Source: Candidatus Hydrogenedentota bacterium
Lineage (GTDB): Bacteria > Hydrogenedentota > Hydrogenedentia > Hydrogenedentales > SLHB01
NCBI GenBank assembly: GCA_003552485.1
Contig: PUMX01000231.1
Location: 1-10,471, forward strand
DNA length: 10,471 bases
Direction: 5' to 3'
Shown here: positions 7,552-10,471 of the stretch, one piece after another
Position numbering within the stretch: the stretch's first letter is position 1
How the letters are laid out: every line of letters starts with the position of its first letter
Position numbers and translations under genes: made by a program
Notes under the pieces: model-generated
Database searches by the model: none
The model's input: the letters and a program-made list of their open reading frames with translations, nothing else
Told to the model about the DNA's origin: nothing

Positions 7552-8053
7552 CGTTTCTCCACCTCCGCAGCCGCTCTCGGGCGTCGTCTACTTTGAGTTT
7601 GCCCACCACTTCTCCATCGAACACGGCGGCCGGGGCCAAGCCACATGAACCCAGACACCGCGCCGACAACAACGAAAAAGCTTCGTCTTCCGTCGTTTCC
7701 CCTGGCTGAACACCGTGCTCCTTCTCGATAGCCGAGAGGATAGCCGGTCCACCCTTGATGTAGCAGGCGGTGCCCGTACAGATCACACAGGTGTGCCGCC
7801 CCTGGGGCTTTAGCGTGAAGTAGTGGTAAAACGTCGCTACGCCATAGACAAGGCTCAAAGGCAAGTGTAGCGCCGTAGCCACATATCGAAGCGCCTCTTC
7901 GTCCAAGTAACCAAAGGCGTCCTGCACGGTATGCAGCGTTTCGATAAGCCCTCCCGCTTCATAGCCATGGCGGCGCATGGCCGCGTTGACCAATTTCCAC
8001 CGTTTATCACTGGACGGCGGTGACGGCGGTTGTTTAATCAGATAGTCCAACAT
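7535..8053 (-). CDS. hoxE: Bidirectional hydrogenase subunit HoxE (NuoE-like, [2Fe-2S])
   Basis: HoxE is a small iron-sulphur subunit of the diaphorase module, homologous to NuoE of complex I and to HndA/HydC of bifurcating hydrogenases. The 172-residue protein has an N-terminal helical domain with VYGVATFYHYF at 69-79, followed by a thioredoxin-like fold carrying the [2Fe-2S] ligands C92, C97, C133 and C137 (CTGTAC and CLGSCG). An additional C89 lies just before them. The length is typical. ATG 8053 has GAGGAG (8063-8068) 9 bases upstream. It is the first gene of the five-gene hox set and follows a 67-base gap with an inverted repeat; its 3' end overlaps hoxF by 17 bases. Group 3d enzymes occur with or without HoxE; its presence points to the five-subunit form. 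Confidence 0.95.
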   Translation of the reverse strand: MLDYLIKQPPSPPSSDKRWKLVNAAMRRHGYEAGGLIETLHTVQDAFGYLDEEALRYVATALHLPLSLVYGVATFYHYFTLKPQGRHTCVICTGTACYIKGGPAILSAIEKEHGVQPGETTEDEAFSLLSARCLGSCGLAPAAVFDGEVVGKLKVDDARERLRRWRNDDTGK

Positions 8054-8072
8054 TGCACACTTCTCCTCATCA

Positions 8073-8112
8073 GACCGCCAGGCATACCGGGCTACTGGCC
8101 CATCAGGCGGTC
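8073..8112 (-). promoter_or_regulatory. Inverted repeat (RNA hairpin candidate) between the two hydrogenase modules
   Basis: In the 67-base gap before hoxE there is a perfect 7-base inverted repeat, GACCGCC (8073-8079) with GGCGGTC (8106-8112), enclosing a second 4-base stem GGGC (8089-8092) with GCCC (8098-8101). In the transcript this would fold just upstream of the hoxE ribosome binding site GAGGAG. No T-run follows on the minus strand, so it does not look like an intrinsic terminator. A role in mRNA processing, stability or differential expression of the two modules is possible; chance is also possible for a stem this short. Confidence 0.4.
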
Positions 8113-8120
8113 GTGTTTAC

Positions 8121-8615
8121 TCAAGAAGATATCCGGGCGGCCAATTCCTCGCGCACCTGCCGGGCAACCTCCGGTACCGCCTTTTCCACTTCAGGCGTTA
8201 CAGGGCCTCCGGGCCGGAAACACGCTCCTTCAACTGCATACACGGTGACGCTTTCCGGGAGCGTTCCCAGCACGCGCGCGAGTTCAATCGCTTCGGCCAC
8301 GCCAAAGGCATGGGTCGAGTAATGCAGAAATCCAGTGGGTACGATCGTTTTGGACGCATCAATTCGGTGTATGGTTCCCGGCGCACTGCCCGAGGAGGCT
8401 GCGTCGATAATGATTACGCGGCTGTACCCCTCCCAAAGCGCCATAAGGGAAGCGCCTTCGCCAGTGGCTTCCCTGACCTCCACGCCGCGAATCTCTTCAC
8501 TTTGCTTGAGCGTTTCGGCCACCGTGCGTCCCACACGATCATCGGCGCCAAACTCCGTTCCAACGCCGACGATCAGTACTGCATCGTTTCTTTGCGCAAG
8601 AGCTCCTTTTTTCAC
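8121..8615 (-). CDS. Hydrogenase maturation endopeptidase (peptidase family M52), probably for the group 3b-like large subunit
   Basis: This 164-residue cytoplasmic protein belongs to the HycI/HyaD/HoxW family of nickel-dependent C-terminal processing proteases. The glycine-rich start reads GVGTEFGADDRVG (17-29), with Asp26 at the metal-sensing acidic position; Asp71 lies in IIIDAASSG and His102 in STHAFGVAEA, completing the expected Asp/Asp/His triad. The usual GN-P after the first Gly-x-Gly is replaced by GTEF, unlike the second protease of this cluster. The start is GTG 8613-8615, which overlaps the large-subunit stop as GTGA; no other in-frame start lies before the first conserved strand. 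Translation coupled to the preceding large subunit makes that its likely substrate. The gene is followed by a 67-base gap, then hoxE. Confidence 0.92.
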   Translation of the reverse strand: MKKGALAQRNDAVLIVGVGTEFGADDRVGRTVAETLKQSEEIRGVEVREATGEGASLMALWEGYSRVIIIDAASSGSAPGTIHRIDASKTIVPTGFLHYSTHAFGVAEAIELARVLGTLPESVTVYAVEGACFRPGGPVTPEVEKAVPEVARQVREELAARISS

Positions 8616-9979
8616 TCACGGTCCACCGTTAACTTCAGAAAATGCGTAGCGCACGAGATACAAGGGTCATAGTTACGCACGGCCTGCTCACAGCGCCACG
8701 TTAGCTTTTCGTCAGACAAGTTCGCGTATTGAGGCACAAAGTCCCGCAAATCCTCTTCAATCGTCCGCTGGTTCTGCGAAGTGGGCGGCACAATCTGCGC
8801 GAACTGAACAAGGCCATCATCATCAATGGCGTATGTGTGATGGCAGATGCCGCGCGGCGCTTCGCTGCAACCCGAGGCTTTGCCCCGCTGCGGCTCTACC
8901 TCCACCGCGGGCGCGTCAGGCATCTCATATTCGTCAATCAGCCGAAGGGCCTCTTCAAACGCGCACACGGTCTCAACGCCTCGCGCCAGCAAGGATTTGA
9001 ACGGATTGTTGCACGTCGGCCCCAATCCGGCAGCGGCCGCCGTTTCTTTGGCGACAGGGGGCAATTGACTGGAGTTCAGGCTATACCGGGCCAATGGCCC
9101 CACCATGTAGGACTCATGCCCATGCACGACCGCTTGCAACGCGTGCGAGTGAACCGCATGCTCTTCTTGAAAATGATTGTGAAACTCGTTGACGTCAATG
9201 TCCAACCCACGGTTTGACACGAGGCGGCCATCACAGATCGCGTACTCATCGGGATGGCGCAACGCCACGAATTGATAATCACGCTCAAAATCCGGGTAAT
9301 CGAGGCCCGCGGCCCATTTCGCCAATTCCACGCTCGCCTCCAGGCCCCACTTGAGTTCTTCCTTGAACGCCTGCAATTCCGCTTTGGTGGGCACGCTATA
9401 GAAGCCGCCCACGCGCAAGTTGATCGGGTGTACCGAACGGCCGCCAATGAAGCTCATTAGCTCGTTACCGGCTTTCTTCAGGCTAAGGGCCGTCTTCACA
9501 ATATCCGGGTGATCCTGAGCCATTTGCAGCGAATCCTCGTAACCCAGGAAGTCGGGCGCGTGGAGCATGGCCATGTGCAGCACGTGGCTTTCGATCCATT
9601 CCGCGCAATAAATCAGACGGCGCAAATCGCGGATGGGTTTATCGATTTCTACCCCGCAGATGCGTTCCATGGCGTTGAACACGCCCATCTGATAGGCGAT
9701 CGGGCAAATGCCGCAGATGCGGGCGGTGATGTCGCCCACTTCCGTGAAGCGGCGGCCTTTGAGGAAAGCTTCGAAGAAACGCGGCGGCTCGAATATCTTG
9801 AGCTTCACGTCCAATACCTTCGAATCTTTGAACCGCACGTGCAGCGCGCCTTCGCCTTCGACCCGCGCAAGATAGTCTACCTTTATATTCCGGGTCTTCT
9901 TTTTCGCCTTTGGCTTCGCTTTGGATTTGGTCTGAGCGCCGGACTTGGCTTTCGCGGATGATTTCTTCTTAGGATTCAT
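8612..9979 (-). CDS. [NiFe]-hydrogenase large (alpha) subunit, group 3b-like (NADP-linked/sulfhydrogenase type)
   Basis: This is the catalytic subunit of a second soluble hydrogenase. The 455-residue precursor has the N-terminal motif DYLARVEGEG (35-44) with the conserved Glu, the first nickel ligands C89 and C92 in ARICGICPIAYQ, and the second pair C440 and C443 in DPCISCATH, with predicted cleavage after His446 that leaves a 9-residue extension. The ARVEGEG start and the PPRFFEAFLKGRRFTEV segment resemble group 3b alpha subunits, not the VTRIEGH form of HoxH or MvhA. Residues 4-30 are a Lys/Ala/Ser-rich basic tail. ATG 9979 is chosen because GGAGGGAG (9990-9997) lies 10 bases upstream and overlaps the end of the small-subunit gene by 11 bases; the open frame extending to 10063 lies inside that gene. 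No standard start codon exists between the tail and the conserved domain. Confidence 0.94.
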   Translation of the reverse strand: MNPKKKSSAKAKSGAQTKSKAKPKAKKKTRNIKVDYLARVEGEGALHVRFKDSKVLDVKLKIFEPPRFFEAFLKGRRFTEVGDITARICGICPIAYQMGVFNAMERICGVEIDKPIRDLRRLIYCAEWIESHVLHMAMLHAPDFLGYEDSLQMAQDHPDIVKTALSLKKAGNELMSFIGGRSVHPINLRVGGFYSVPTKAELQAFKEELKWGLEASVELAKWAAGLDYPDFERDYQFVALRHPDEYAICDGRLVSNRGLDIDVNEFHNHFQEEHAVHSHALQAVVHGHESYMVGPLARYSLNSSQLPPVAKETAAAAGLGPTCNNPFKSLLARGVETVCAFEEALRLIDEYEMPDAPAVEVEPQRGKASGCSEAPRGICHHTYAIDDDGLVQFAQIVPPTSQNQRTIEEDLRDFVPQYANLSDEKLTWRCEQAVRNYDPCISCATHFLKLTVDRE

Positions 9980-10471
9980 GAATCTCGCTCTCCCTCCGGA
10001 AGGACTCGGCGCCGGCGTTGAATGTGCGATAAACGCGGACCAAGTCATCTTCGGATACGCCAAGGCGCTGCCATTGCGTGCTCAACGAGCCGGTGTTAGG
10101 AGTCTCCATCGGCCCAAAGCACCCATAGCAACCTCGATTATAAGCGGGACATAACGCATTGCAGCCGGCTTGCGTAACAGGCCCAAGGCACGGAATACCG
10201 GAGGACACCATTACACACGGCGTGCCTCGCCGTTTACACTCCAGACACACGCTGTAACTCGGCACATTGGGCTTCCGCCCTTGGCCAAAAGCGCTAATGA
10301 CTTCGAGAAGCTGCTGCTTACTGATCGGGCACCCGCGCAATTCGTAGTCCACGAAGACGTGGTACGCTATAGGCGTCGAACGGGCCAGCGCTTCAATATG
10401 CCCGGGCGAGGCGTACACCATGCGAATAAAATCGTCGACGTCCGCGAAATTGCGCAACGCCTGAATGCCGC
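9969..10471 (-). CDS. [NiFe]-hydrogenase small (delta) subunit, group 3b-like (5' end outside window)
   Basis: Only the last 166 complete codons are present; the frame runs off the right edge and the apparent TTG start at 10457 is internal (GIQALRNF precedes it without a stop). The fragment has C47 in RGCPISK, the expected last ligand of the proximal [4Fe-4S] cluster, then eight more cysteines (75, 78, 85, 94, 103, 107, 114, 117 of the fragment) in segments such as VCLECKRRGTPC and GCYGCFGP, enough for two further [4Fe-4S] clusters. That three-cluster pattern and sequence type are those of the delta/small subunit of group 3b hydrogenases, and differ from the one-cluster HoxY of the same cluster. 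In group 3b operons the beta and gamma (iron-sulphur and FAD/NADP-binding) genes usually precede it, so I expect them just outside the window. The stop overlaps the large-subunit start. Confidence 0.93.
   Translation of the reverse strand, partial: GIQALRNFADVDDFIRMVYASPGHIEALARSTPIAYHVFVDYELRGCPISKQQLLEVISAFGQGRKPNVPSYSVCLECKRRGTPCVMVSSGIPCLGPVTQAGCNALCPAYNRGCYGCFGPMETPNTGSLSTQWQRLGVSEDDLVRVYRTFNAGAESFRRESEIHES
9990..9997 (-). promoter_or_regulatory. Ribosome binding site fixing the large-subunit start
   Basis: GGAGGGAG, 10 bases before ATG 9979, lies inside the 3' end of the small-subunit gene. It supports the start that keeps the lysine-rich tail and excludes the upstream in-frame ATG at 10063. 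Confidence 0.75.

Noticed and set aside
5189..8053. Complex I (nuoE-nuoF-nuoG) fragment
   Set aside because: The NuoG-like protein ends at 239 residues without the long C-terminal domain, and the next genes are hoxY and hoxH, not other nuo genes.
8073..8112. Rho-independent terminator between the two modules
   Set aside because: The stem is short and interrupted, and is followed on the minus strand by TGATGAGGAG, not a T-run.
9509..9961. Plus-strand open frame opposite the 3b-like large subunit
   Set aside because: It is an antisense shadow of a highly conserved gene, without motifs of its own.
9980..10063. Upstream ATG start for the 3b-like large subunit
   Set aside because: The 28 extra residues lie in an alternative frame of the small-subunit gene, and a strong ribosome binding site directs initiation to 9979.
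8612..10471. F420-non-reducing/heterodisulfide-linked (group 3c, MvhAG-like) hydrogenase
   Set aside because: The large subunit has ARVEGEG instead of VTRIEGH, and the small subunit shows the extra C-terminal cysteine clusters of group 3b; no mvhD or hdr gene is seen. Genes right of the window could still change this.

Overview
The window is a tightly packed bacterial [NiFe]-hydrogenase gene cluster, with every recognisable gene on the minus strand, so transcription runs from high to low coordinates. Base composition looks moderately GC-rich. I see no RNA gene, insertion sequence, CRISPR array, transcriptional regulator or membrane-protein gene. All products look cytoplasmic: no signal peptides, twin-arginine motifs or membrane helices. 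The host is therefore probably an anaerobic or facultatively fermentative bacterium (or a metagenome-assembled relative of one). The sequence does not let me name a phylum.

Layout in transcription order. (1) 10471-8121: the 3' part of a hydrogenase small (delta-like) subunit, its large (alpha-like) subunit and a maturation endopeptidase. These resemble the NADP-linked group 3b (sulfhydrogenase-type) enzymes; the electron-transfer partner genes would lie beyond the right edge. (2) 8053-3220: a complete five-gene set hoxE-hoxF-hoxU-hoxY-hoxH for a group 3d NAD-linked bidirectional hydrogenase (diaphorase module EFU, hydrogenase module YH). (3) 3223-2726: a second, different maturation endopeptidase (HoxW/HyaD-like). 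(4) 2704-1: accessory genes hypA and hypB (nickel insertion) and hypF (cyanide-ligand synthesis), the last cut by the left edge after 504 codons.

The genes overlap or nearly touch. Stop/start overlaps (ATGA or GTGA) occur at alpha/protease, hoxF/hoxU, hoxU/hoxY and hoxH/hoxW, and many genes have strong Shine-Dalgarno sequences. The two widest gaps are only 67 and 77 bases. This suggests one long transcript that makes two soluble hydrogenases, their separate C-terminal processing proteases and shared metallocentre assembly factors.

The most notable points are: two hydrogenases of different cofactor class (3b-like and 3d) arrayed back to back, which could exchange electrons between NADP(H) and NAD(H) through H2; an unusual lysine/alanine-rich N-terminal tail on the 3b-like large subunit; and an inverted repeat in the gap between the two hydrogenase modules, just before the hoxE ribosome binding site.
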